Assembly: GCA_037042915.1 (NCBI GenBank)
Contig: CM073201.1
Span: 1,240,001 to 1,304,000 of the forward strand
Length of the DNA: 64,000 bases
Source of the DNA: Auricularia sp. M13
Lineage: Eukaryota > Basidiomycota > Agaricomycetes > Auriculariales > Auriculariaceae
Reading direction: 5' to 3'
In this document: one piece after another, positions 29,309 through 38,656 of the stretch
Numbering within the stretch: position 1 is the stretch's first letter
Layout of the letters: the number at the start of each line of letters is the position of its first letter
The notes under the pieces: generated by a model
Told to the model about the DNA's origin: nothing
Seen by the model: only the letters and a program-made list of their open reading frames with translations
Databases searched by the model: none
Position numbers and translations under genes: made by a program

Positions 29309-32300
29309 ATGCTCAACACCGTCAGCGTCGCTACCTACACCACTCCTGTCGTCTTCAAAACGCTGTTTGCGCACTACTGGCGCAAGGCGACCAACTTCAC
29401 CAAGGGCGAGACAACGGGTGCGCAGCTACACAGATCGTTTCATTCTCATTAGGCTTATACACTACCGCAGACACTGCTCATGACGATATCCTATTTGACG
29501 AGTGCGCATACTCGTCGTGTGCGCATGGGCTTTGCTCATTTCGCTACGCAGAGCCTTTCATATAGTCAAAGCATTTATCAATTTCGCGTATGTCTTGCTC
29601 TACCGCGTCATGCTCATGTTTTTCTGAAGCTCTGCCTGCAGCACACAGAACACGTTGGAAGACCTGCAATCATTGTGCGCCGAATGCGCTTCGTCGCAAC
29701 AACACGTCCTGACGGCTTTGCAGTACGAACACACATGTCCCGAATCCTTTCGGTTGCGCAGTCTACCCTGTGCTCATACCCATGGAATCCTGCGACCGCG
29801 CTGCCAAACTTCTGATCGACCGACTCGGAGACGAGTTGAACGATGTCGCCGGTGGCGGAAAGTGGTGGCAGGTACGCGGTCCCGCTCGTCGCATGCTACG
29901 CGTCTAACGACTTGCGTTCGAAGGTTAGGGGACTAGATGGGATTGAAGCCGAGTGGTTGGCGACGAAGCACGATCAACAGTCCCAGTCAAACAAGCGCGG
30001 CAAGAAACACAGCGGCGAGCTAAACGAGTATCCCGCCGCATTCGACGATCTTCATCGTGTGATGCTATATATCCACGGAGGTATGACCTTGTTCAGCGAA
30101 ATTCTACATGGTCTAATTCACTTTTCAGGCGGCTTTTCCTGGGGATCGATGAGTCAGTATTGTTTATCCCCTCGGAAGTCGTCTTCTAAGAAAAATCCAC
30201 AGATACTCATCGCTATCAGCTGGCACGATATGGTTAGTAGAAATTACTTGAACCTTGTTGGAGTCTCAGCTGACGCTGGGCTCCTACAGCTCGCAAGCAT
30301 CATGGCCGCGTATTTTCCGTCAGCTATCGCAAGGCACCGGGATACCCATGGCCGTGTCCCCTCCAGGATGCTCTTGCAGCATGTAGGTTTTGTATATTGC
30401 CTCATTAATCAGTGCTGACGGAAAATAGATTTCTATCTCACGCATCCGCCCAAGTCGGCTCCTCATCGACCAGTGCCTCCCAGCAAAATCGTATTGGGAG
30501 GCGATTCAGCTGGCGCAGGAATATGCGTAGCAATGCTGACAGTTCTGCGCGACATGGGCATGGAATTGCCGCGCGGGGCCGTGCTCATCAGCCCATGGGT
30601 CGACCTGACGCATTCCATGCCATCCGTTATGGAGAACACTCCCTCCGTAAGTTTTCCGCAATGCCAGCGTGACGCTGCTTACGAATTGGGCCTGCAGGAT
30701 ATTATCCCTCAGTACGGATTCATCCATAAACCATCGCCGTTGTGGGGCGACGGCCTTCACGAACCGACCCCAGTCGACGAATCCTATTCCGAGTCGTCCG
30801 AGCCCGCCACCTGCAACACGCGCAAAGTGCACCTCAAAGATGGACCCGCAATCATCCGCGGTCAGATCCAGCAATATGCTACGAATCGGTACGCTGCGAA
30901 CGGGACGCTGCCTTCGACCTGAGCATTAAACGTATTTCCAGCCAACTTCTTCACCCGCTGGTTTCACCTCTCCTGAACGGTTCGCTCGGCAATCTCTGCC
31001 CTCTTTATATCGTCGCCGGCGACAAGGAAGTGTTGCGCGACGAGGCCACATATTTGGCCCATCGCGCCGCGGACCCCGCTCGGTATCCGCTCCGGGACGA
31101 GCTTATGCAATCAGAGCATCAACAAAGACAGGCCCGCGACTTCACAAAGCCGACACAGGTTCACTTACAGATCCTTGACGGTACAGTTCCATTCCCTTGA
31201 GCGAAGTCTTCATTGGCTGATATCGTGCACAGATTTCTGTCATGTGCCCACAGTATTTTCCTTCACACCTGCGGTGCGTCCGATCCTCTCGATTATCAAC
31301 CTCCTTGAAACTAATCCGTCGCAGGCTCGCTATGTGTACCAGACTGCTGGAGAGTTCGTGAAGCACGTCATAGACACTGAACCTGGCTCCAATCCGTTCC
31401 CGCCTGCACAATCTGGCGAAGAGCTCAAGGAAGCGCACGAAAAGTCGACCGGTGGCTACTTCGACGGCGATGGCGAGATCAGGGCCGAGGCAGCACATTC
31501 ACCTCCAGACACTCCCGGCTCTGAAGCTGATCATGGCCACGAAATGCGAGTCAATCCGGATCAGGAGGCTCTCACGTCCCCATCGATGGCAGCAAAGCAT
31601 CTGACTGTCAAGAATGAACCGCATATGGAGAGGAAAGTGTCCGAGGAGATCAAGGTCAGTATTCGGTGTTCAATTTGGTGACTGTTCATTCACTGACGCG
31701 TCTTTTTACTAGCAACGGCCGAACATTGTTCGTGAACGACTGAATTTCTCTGCCCGTGTTCGGTCCATCGAGAACGACTCGGAATTGCCGATGCTGGCTA
31801 TCCCGCGCGACGAGATCGGGATCATGAAGGCCGGCCCTGTGCAACGCTGGCTTACTGGCCAAGGCATCTGGAAGAAGAAATACCACCACACCTTACACGA
31901 TGTCAACAAGCGCCGCCGCAAATACGAGCACAAGGCCGCCAAGCTCGTGACCAAGATGCAAAAGCTCAAAGTCTTGGACGACGCAGGGAAGCCCATCCGC
32001 TACGGCATTGGCGAACAGCACCGCGTAACGATTTTCAACCTGGATGGCGAATCTCCGCCGCCGACTGCTGTTGCGGCTCGTCGAGACAACGTGAGAACTT
32101 TTCGTTGGGTGTATTGTCATCTGACCTTGCTGCAGGCTTTGTCGATTGCTTTGATGAAAGCCGAACTCAGGCGCTGTGTGCTCGAGGCGCCAGAAGACAT
32201 CCGGTCCAAAGTCTGGGACGTCATGCCAACACGGCGCGTCATCCCAAAGAATTTCCCTCAGCAGCCACCGGCCGAGCAACAGACTTCACCTTCGAAACTT

Positions 32301-32531
32301 CCCGTCCACGGTCTGTCGATGTGGATGAGCTTAATGACGTGCGTCTCGTCCGCCTGCACGTGCGACTCTTCGTTGACGCGTCCCAGGTACTTCTTATCTA
32401 TTAATGTCAAGCGGGCTCGGAAGGCGGCAGGCAAGCTGCTGCACGCCACTGGTATGGACACTCTCCGGATCAGCATCGAGAGCAAAGACGACACGCGTGC
32501 GGCCGCTGTCACATCGCGAGAGGATGCATGA
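29309..32531 (+). CDS. Alpha/beta hydrolase of the hormone-sensitive-lipase family
   Basis: Many exons starting MLNTVSVATYTTPVVFKTLF. Splicing restores family segments: ILFDEAFHIVKAFINFA, PVLIPMESCDRAAKLL, GGGKWWQVRG, the oxyanion-hole motif YIHGGGFSWGSM, then RVFSVSYRKAPGYPWPCPLQ and DALAAYFYLTHPPKSAP. The nucleophile elbow is VLGGDSAGAGIC (Ser). The acid is probably in YIVAGDKEVLRDEA and the catalytic His in FCHVPTVF. A long C-terminal extension holds an acidic linker (EAHEKSTGGYFDGDGE) and a basic region (VNKRRRKYEHKAAKLVTKMQ) typical of large basidiomycete members. Not all small introns between 29570 and 29780 or near 32340 could be placed, so the full protein is not given. Its 3' end is 183 bp from the DNA transposon. 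Confidence 0.82.
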
Positions 32532-32713
32532 AGCTGAACGCGCCCAATCGTCTCGGTTGTACAACTTATTTAGATCTCACCGGCTCGGGGATATAATGAA
32601 TGGCATAATGCGGGAAGGACTATGTATACCAGATTACTGTAGCATCTCACAATTGCATGTCATCGCCGATTGAGAAGTGCGGCTTGGAGATATCTCCTCG
32701 GATTACTCTGACC

Positions 32714-32976
32714 CAAGCTCCTCCCCAGCAGACCCAGCGGTACACGATCGCGTTATTCTCTAGTAATGGACGAAGAGTAGATACGGACGGAATATCAGAA
32801 AGTTCCGAATTTTGATCACCGGTGAAAAAGCCGAAACCGAAGCGCGATGTGTACCGCTGGGCCGCTGGCACCACTTGCACTAAGCGCCCAAAAGGCGCTG
32901 GGGCGCTACAACCGAAAGCACCGGCCGCTGATTGCAAGTCCATCAGCCGTCGGCGATAATAGCCCGGCAGCGCGCG
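32714..32976 (+). repeat. Left terminal inverted repeat (263 bp)
   Basis: Matches the reverse complement of 38385-38647 over its whole length as far as I can read. Similarity stops after CCCGGCAGCGCGCG. It contains an internal palindromic block around GGGCCGCTGGC and a GCGCCCAAAAGGCGC hairpin, possible transposase-binding structures. Confidence 0.93.
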
Positions 32977-33117
32977 GCACAACGTTCATAGCAACATCGA
33001 TGTGCACACACCGGGGCGGAGCCTACCAAGGTTTCAAATGCTCAGGAATCCAATCACACATAGGTTTTATACCTGCATGACCGCTATGAAGAGTCACACT
33101 GCTGCCGTTCTGCCTCA

Positions 33118-35910
33118 ATGCCCCTGAGTTGGTGCTCAAGCCGCACCATAACCACGTTGCATAGTTGCTCTCTGTCATCTACCTCTGAAGCTATGGTCAT
33201 TGGTACTGGACCATTGGATGCCGTTCTAGAGTGCATGGCACTCCATCATATCTCTCTCCATGATCTGCTCTGCGCGACCATGGACAGTCATCAGCTCCAT
33301 CATCGGGTGCATTTTGACACAGCCTACGCTCAGCGCGATGCAACCGATATTCACGCACTACTGGACCGCCTTCTGGGAGACCCATCGATTGGAAAGTCCG
33401 TCTCTCGATGGGCATGTGCGACAGCAAAAGCCAGCCTCTGTCACGAACTTGAGGCAATCACGCAGATTCAGGCTGGGCTTCACTTCAACGCTTCTCATGT
33501 TGACATCGCCGCGCTCACCACCTTCTCTCTTGAGAATCTCGCTCGACGATTCCAGGCGGACGCACCGCAGCTGTGGGACATTGTCATCTCGCTACTAGAC
33601 GCGAACACGACCAGGCGAAAACGTTACGAGCGTGCGCGAAAGGCTGCACCCAACGCTCCCCCAGCGCTATTCCCTGATCTCGAGGCCAGCGCTGATGCTG
33701 GTCATGCTGATGACCTGTACTGGGGAGAGCTAGACGAGCTCACAGAGGAGGAACTCGAGTTCCTGGAACGTCTTGACCTCGACGTGGAGGAACAGGCTAC
33801 CCGCGGACCGCGCCGAAAGCTGTGTGCTATGGACCGCCAGCAGGCCATGCTGCCCATTGTGAGTTTGATCTTACCGATCCTGCATGATTTAGCTGATATA
33901 TTGCAGCGCGCCGTGGCAGTTATCTGCATTATGATGCAGAGTGCTAATGGTCGATGTAATGGGCTGGCCGCAATTATTGCCTTTTTCATGCAGTCGCGGC
34001 ATACTCCAGAGCCCGTCGTCGAGATGCTTGCTCATATTGGTCTTTCTGTATCTCCCACAAGCATTAACCGGATGGTCAACTCTCTCACCGCCGATCACCG
34101 CGCGCAGCTTAGGCAGCTGGCAACTCAACTGGTTCTCAACATTGGATACGATAACTTGAACCTGGGGTTCAAAACGTCCCAGCCAACTGTTGAGAAACAG
34201 AATGCTTGGTACAATGTGACTTCTGGGACGTTTCTCGCTCTGATGCACGCCACTCCACGCGACCTGATGGTTTCCGCTCAGCTCTGGGCAAAGTCATTGC
34301 TGAATTACGAGCGCGTGGACAATGTTCCGGTGTTCCGAATGAACTACACAGATGTGGCTAAGCTTATTCCAAAGCCTAACTACATTCCGCCGGTCTTTGC
34401 CTACCATGCCCGCCGTATTCTTGTTCGCAGTGTGACCAAATTTGCTCGCTTTGGTTCACAGCTCGGCACCCGCCCCAGCGGGACTGCATCTCAACTTGAG
34501 ATTCCCGTCGTGCGCACTGTGCAGTATCCAGCGAGGACCATGCAGATCGACGAGTCGACCAACGACGCCCAAGCCGCAATCCTTGCTGATCTACTCGATC
34601 AAGCAGGATTTTCCGGGCGACTGCATGAGCTTGAGAAGTATGTCATGCTCGTCCATGGGGATCTCGCCACTCTTGAGAAGATCGACTCGCTGATCAAGAG
34701 TCGCCGCATCGAAGACACCGCTGAATCGCGCCTCCAATGGGTAATCGGCATCCCAGGCATGTTTCACATCAAGATGGCTGCAGCAGAGGCGATCTGGCGC
34801 ATCTATATCGAGCCATTTGTCTCACTCAAGGAGAGCACCTCCGTTTACTACATGGCGTGCAAGCTTCGTCCGAAGGAGACTGTCAAAATTGGCTCCAAGC
34901 CGACCTATCGTCAGCTTCACGATGTGATTCAACATGTCACGTCCGCGTCCATCCTTGACTGCTGGGAGATTGTCGCAAAGGAGAAAGGATTCGACAGTCT
35001 GGATGCTTTTGCTGCAAGCAACCCGACGTGGGAGCGGATCGTCTCTCTTTCCAAGACTCTTGTGCAGCGTTTTGTCGCAGGCGATGACCTTGATGTGGCA
35101 AGATGCTCTCCCGACAGCCTGCGAGATATGGAGCTGGAGAACAGTCAGCTCTGGCACCGTGACGCTTTCCTCTATCTCGAACTCTGTCACGCTTCGGCAC
35201 ATGGGCATATTGGGCGCGTCGAGAAGAGCTTGGCCTTCTGGGTCTTCATCTTTGCGGCGGTTGGAAAGCACAAGTACGCAACATATCTATCTCGCTTTCT
35301 CACCAGCCTGGAGCATGTCTATCCCGCTGAGACCGCAAGAGCAATACGAATGAACTGGCTCTGCAATCCTTCCGGCAAGATAGATGGATTCCGCGGAGTG
35401 GATTGGTTGCTAGAAATCAATAACATGCTTCAGAAGGTGAGTGGTGCAACGTCTCTGATATACTACCTGTTTCTAATCTTGCCGACGCAGACAATGCACA
35501 GCGGACAGAGTTCTAATCGCACTTTGGACCACATTATCAAACACTCGCCGCTGATAGAGCTCTACCGCAACTGTCTGACGATCGTTGAAACAAATTTCCG
35601 TCTTACGCATCGGTACATCAAACATCAACCACCAGATATGTCGCGCACCATCCACGCTATTACAGACATCATGGCAAAGAACCGACTTCATCTGCACACT
35701 CCAGGAAGGAACACAGTGAGGGCAGTTTCAAACCAGCTTACTGAGGGGATTAAAAAGCTCTCACGCGATAAATCTCTGCTCGTCGTGCTTGATGGGATGT
35801 CCGACCCACAAGTGCTTGACACTGACCGCCAGCCGGCAACGGAGGATGAATTTGCGGATTTCCTGACGGACGAGGATTTTATTAGCTTCATAGAGAATAT
35901 GGATCTGTAG
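33118..35910 (+). CDS. DUF6589-type protein, candidate transposase
   Basis: 930 codons open from ATG at 33118 (a second ATG at 33193 is possible). Two perfect GT-AG introns lie inside, 33859-33906 (48 bp) and 35437-35490 (54 bp). Both are multiples of three without stops, so spliced (896 aa) and unspliced forms are both open. The DUF6589-like core shows LNIGYDNLNLGFKTSQPTVE, IDESTNDAQAAILADLL, VHGDLATLEKIDSLIKSR and WVIGIPGMFHIKMAAAEAIW. The Asp in YDNLN (residue about 344), the Asp in HGDLAT (about 513) and a Glu near AAAEAIW (about 558) are my candidates for an RNase H-fold DDE/D triad. An acidic patch (ELTEEELEFLERLDLDVEE) precedes the core. Being the only other gene in an intact TIR element makes it the likely transposase; this is inference. 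Confidence 0.82.
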   Translation: MPLSWCSSRTITTLHSCSLSSTSEAMVIGTGPLDAVLECMALHHISLHDLLCATMDSHQLHHRVHFDTAYAQRDATDIHALLDRLLGDPSIGKSVSRWACATAKASLCHELEAITQIQAGLHFNASHVDIAALTTFSLENLARRFQADAPQLWDIVISLLDANTTRRKRYERARKAAPNAPPALFPDLEASADAGHADDLYWGELDELTEEELEFLERLDLDVEEQATRGPRRKLCAMDRQQAMLPIVSLILPILHDLADILQRAVAVICIMMQSANGRCNGLAAIIAFFMQSRHTPEPVVEMLAHIGLSVSPTSINRMVNSLTADHRAQLRQLATQLVLNIGYDNLNLGFKTSQPTVEKQNAWYNVTSGTFLALMHATPRDLMVSAQLWAKSLLNYERVDNVPVFRMNYTDVAKLIPKPNYIPPVFAYHARRILVRSVTKFARFGSQLGTRPSGTASQLEIPVVRTVQYPARTMQIDESTNDAQAAILADLLDQAGFSGRLHELEKYVMLVHGDLATLEKIDSLIKSRRIEDTAESRLQWVIGIPGMFHIKMAAAEAIWRIYIEPFVSLKESTSVYYMACKLRPKETVKIGSKPTYRQLHDVIQHVTSASILDCWEIVAKEKGFDSLDAFAASNPTWERIVSLSKTLVQRFVAGDDLDVARCSPDSLRDMELENSQLWHRDAFLYLELCHASAHGHIGRVEKSLAFWVFIFAAVGKHKYATYLSRFLTSLEHVYPAETARAIRMNWLCNPSGKIDGFRGVDWLLEINNMLQKVSGATSLIYYLFLILPTQTMHSGQSSNRTLDHIIKHSPLIELYRNCLTIVETNFRLTHRYIKHQPPDMSRTIHAITDIMAKNRLHLHTPGRNTVRAVSNQLTEGIKKLSRDKSLLVVLDGMSDPQVLDTDRQPATEDEFADFLTDEDFISFIENMDL

Positions 35911-35913
35911 CTA

Positions 35914-38356
35914 TTATGGATAAAACTCTTCTGCGGGAATGGTGCGCAGTGTGCTAGTACTAGCACCGTCCGCATTACGCTCAGCGACAGTGGCTTGCGG
36001 GACTTCAGGGCACAATGGAATATTCGATGTAGTAGGATCGGGAGCTGGGCGCGGGGCAAGCGATTTAGGATGCATGGGACAGAGGCGATTGCTGGCTATT
36101 GCAGCAGTGAGTTGAGGAGCTGCACTCGGAATGTGATAAAAGTGCGCACCTATGTGGTCAAGTGAGCCGCACTTCCCGCACCTCCGCTTGTCAACCTTTC
36201 GCCTCTTATTTGATGATGTAGGAGTGTGGGGCGCATTGACGTCCACCTGTAGTGCATCATCAACTGCAGCGGTGTTGGACAAATCGGCGAGCGCGGGTCG
36301 TTTGTTGGTGCTGGGTGCAGTATGGGTGAGTTTGGCTTTCTTGCGCGCAGGAGGACCATCTATGATGGTTGATCAGCCACTGATAACGCAAATGAAGACC
36401 TGCGCACCGGTGCGTCCATCGGCTGCACGCTGGCGAGATGTATCCTGCGGGATGTGCTTCTCGACGACGCCAAGAATCCTAGGCCCATATTTGAGCGAGT
36501 ACACCCAGGATGTGTTGTTGTAGAGGTCTGAGGGGCTGCGCAATGCGCGGTAATGAGCAAGGTCTACGATGAGGTTGAGCAGATCTTCGACGAGAAAGAA
36601 TTGCTCGGCCATGTAAATGTCGCCGAGCTCTTCCTGCGCCAGAATGTAGCGCAAAGCGCGAAGGCCATTCCAGATCGCTCGCTCCTTTGGCCCTCGCTGA
36701 TATGCGGGGGTCTTGACTTTGTTTGGCGCTCGGCCACGCTCTGGCCGGTCACGAGCGTCGAGGTCTGCTTCGGTGAACTCATCTGGATCACAGAGATCGC
36801 AGCATATGCGCCCCTGCGGGGGTTGGCATCGAGGACAGCAACTCTTTTCCTGCACTAGATAAAGTCAGCACATTGGGAAAGAATCTCAAATCAAAGGCCA
36901 GTACGAACTGGCTTTATCATTGCTGTAGTGGACGTCGGCAACTTGCCGTCGACACTTGCGAGGAATGCGGTCCGCGTTCACGAACAAGTCCATATTGCGC
37001 TCAATCGGCGCGCTCCTGCCTTTGCGCTTGGCTGGAACGAGCGGCTTTGAGGGAGGAAGAAGTGCGGCGGACGGCCGAGCCGTCTGGTCAGGCCGCTCAG
37101 GTTCCGCTGTCCGAGACGCGGCTCCGCGATCGTCCTCGTCATCGTCATCATCAGCATCGTTGTCGTCGTCCTTCCAGAAGCGAGATGGCTCCGCTAGGAG
37201 TATAGCGTCTCCTTCCAGAGTCGGGTCACGAACAGCGCGTCCAAACCGCTGCATGAGAGTGTCAAAGGACTCCGGAACCTTCCACTGCACAACAAGTTTG
37301 ATATCTGGAATGTCCAAACCCTGTAATGAATATTAGAAAAGGAAATGCGAAGCTGAGAAACCCACCATGCCAGCTGCATCAGTGCAGATAAGTCCCCAAA
37401 GTTCTCCATCCTTAAACTGCTGCAGTTTCTGTTCTTTGAAAGCGTCACTCATGCCCGAGTGATACCAGACAAATTTCCCTGTTCCCACGCGACGGATCAA
37501 GTAGTCCCCAATCTCCTCAGCATCGTCTCGGGAGTTACAAAGACAAGAACCTTGGGTGGTCGCAGAAAGCCTCCGTCCGGAGCGTGTCGAGCAAGGAAAG
37601 CGAGATCGGCACAGGTCTTCATGGGGAAACGCATGCGACGGACACTGTATCGGATGTTAGGACGGTCATTACTCCGTCTCACAATACAGGTGTTCTTTGG
37701 ATCGAGGCGGAGAATGGTGAGGAGGTCTGCAACACCTGCTTCCGATAGCGTAGCAGTGAGGCAGTAAACACGAGTAGTCGGGGGTAGACGCCACAGAATC
37801 TGTATCGCAGTGACATAGTCGGGTCGGAAGCTCCGTCCCCACGTCCCAAGACAATGAGCTTCGTCGAGAGCAAGAGCGAGATTCCGGGTGAAGCGCGGCG
37901 AGTCCCAGACCTTGGCCAATCGGGGATCCTGGACGAGCTCAGGTGGGATGATTAGAGCGCGAGCTTTGCCGTCAACAACGCTCTTATCTTGTCAGATTAA
38001 GAAACAAAGCTTGTGTAGTGGGCGCGCACCTTGATAGCTTCCGCAGAACAAGAACTGCCTGTCAACGCAACGGCCGTGATGCCAGAAGCCGCTGCATGGG
38101 CTGTTATCTCGGCGGCTTGTTGAGCGGCAAGGACCAAGAGCGGGGATAACACAAGCAAGGTGCTGGTCTGATCGTGGATGAGAGGCAGCCACATGGTCAA
38201 TGTCTTGCCGCTGCCTGTCCCCGAGATGAAAATGCAATTCTTGCCCTGCATCTGTTGCATGCTGATGTGAACCTGTGATAGGCATGGTGTCTTGCCAAAG
38301 GCCTCGAAAGCGCGCTGACGGTGCTGCTCTGGTGTCGGCAGCTGTTTCGGCGGCAT
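35914..38356 (-). CDS. RecQ-like DEAH helicase with zinc-knuckle tail, one frame break
   Basis: Exons 38030-38356, 37366-37982, 36909-37320, 36388-36854 and 35914-36359. Helicase motifs in order: I IFISGTGSGKT, Ia LLVLSPLLVLAAQQ, II LALDEAHCLGTWG, III CLTATLSEAG, IV/V region FVWYHSGMSDAFKEQKLQQF and ICTDAAGM-GLDIPD, VI LMQRFGRAVRDP. After an acidic run (WKDDDNDADDDDDEDD) the protein has a Cys-rich cluster CCPRCQPPQGRICCDLC. It ends with a basic stretch and a knuckle-like CGKCGSLDHIGAHF. No RQC/HRDC domain is seen. Within exon 2 the frame changes by one base between the VFVTP and DDAEEIGDYL segments (about 37527-37534), with no usable intron. Either this copy is broken, or a one-base sequence error lies here. 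Its role in transposition is inferred from location. Confidence 0.85.
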
Positions 38357-38384
38357 GAACAAAGGCAGCGCACAAAAAACGCGT

Positions 38385-38647
38385 CGCGCGCTGCCGGGCT
38401 ATTATCGCCGACGGCTGATGGACTTGCAATCAGCGGCCGGTGCTTTCGGTTGTAGCGCCCCAGCGCCTTTTGGGCGCTTAGTGCAAGTGGTGCCAGCGGC
38501 CCAGCGGTACACATCGCGCTTCGGTTTCGGCTTTTTCACCGGTGATCAAAATTCGGAACTTTCTGATATTCCGTCCGTATCTACTCTTCGTCCATTACTA
38601 GAGAATAACGCGATCGTGTACCGCTGGGTCTGCTGGGGAGGAGCTTG
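38385..38647 (-). repeat. Right terminal inverted repeat (263 bp)
   Basis: Inverted partner of 32714-32976. It ends GGAGGAGCTTG, directly followed by the second ACTCTGACC target duplication. The helicase ATG is 28 bp inside its inner edge. Confidence 0.93.
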
Positions 38648-38656
38648 ACTCTGACC

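Larger units (their letters stand above)
32714..38647. mobile_element. 5.9-kb TIR transposon encoding a DUF6589-type protein and a RecQ-like helicase
   Basis: Both ends begin CAAGCTCCTCCCCAGCAGAC and form inverted repeats of 263 bp (32714-32976 and 38385-38647) that look identical by eye. A perfect 9-bp duplication ACTCTGACC flanks the element (32705-32713 and 38648-38656). Inside are two genes pointing at each other, the DUF6589-type gene on plus and the helicase on minus, with 3 bp between their stops. The start codons lie 141 bp and 28 bp inside the left and right repeats, so each repeat probably also carries a promoter. Identical repeats imply a recent insertion. I cannot assign it to a named superfamily. 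Confidence 0.93.

Noticed and set aside
32714-38647. Starship-type cargo element or captain
   Set aside because: There is no tyrosine recombinase, and the element has long TIRs and a 9-bp duplication, unlike Starships.
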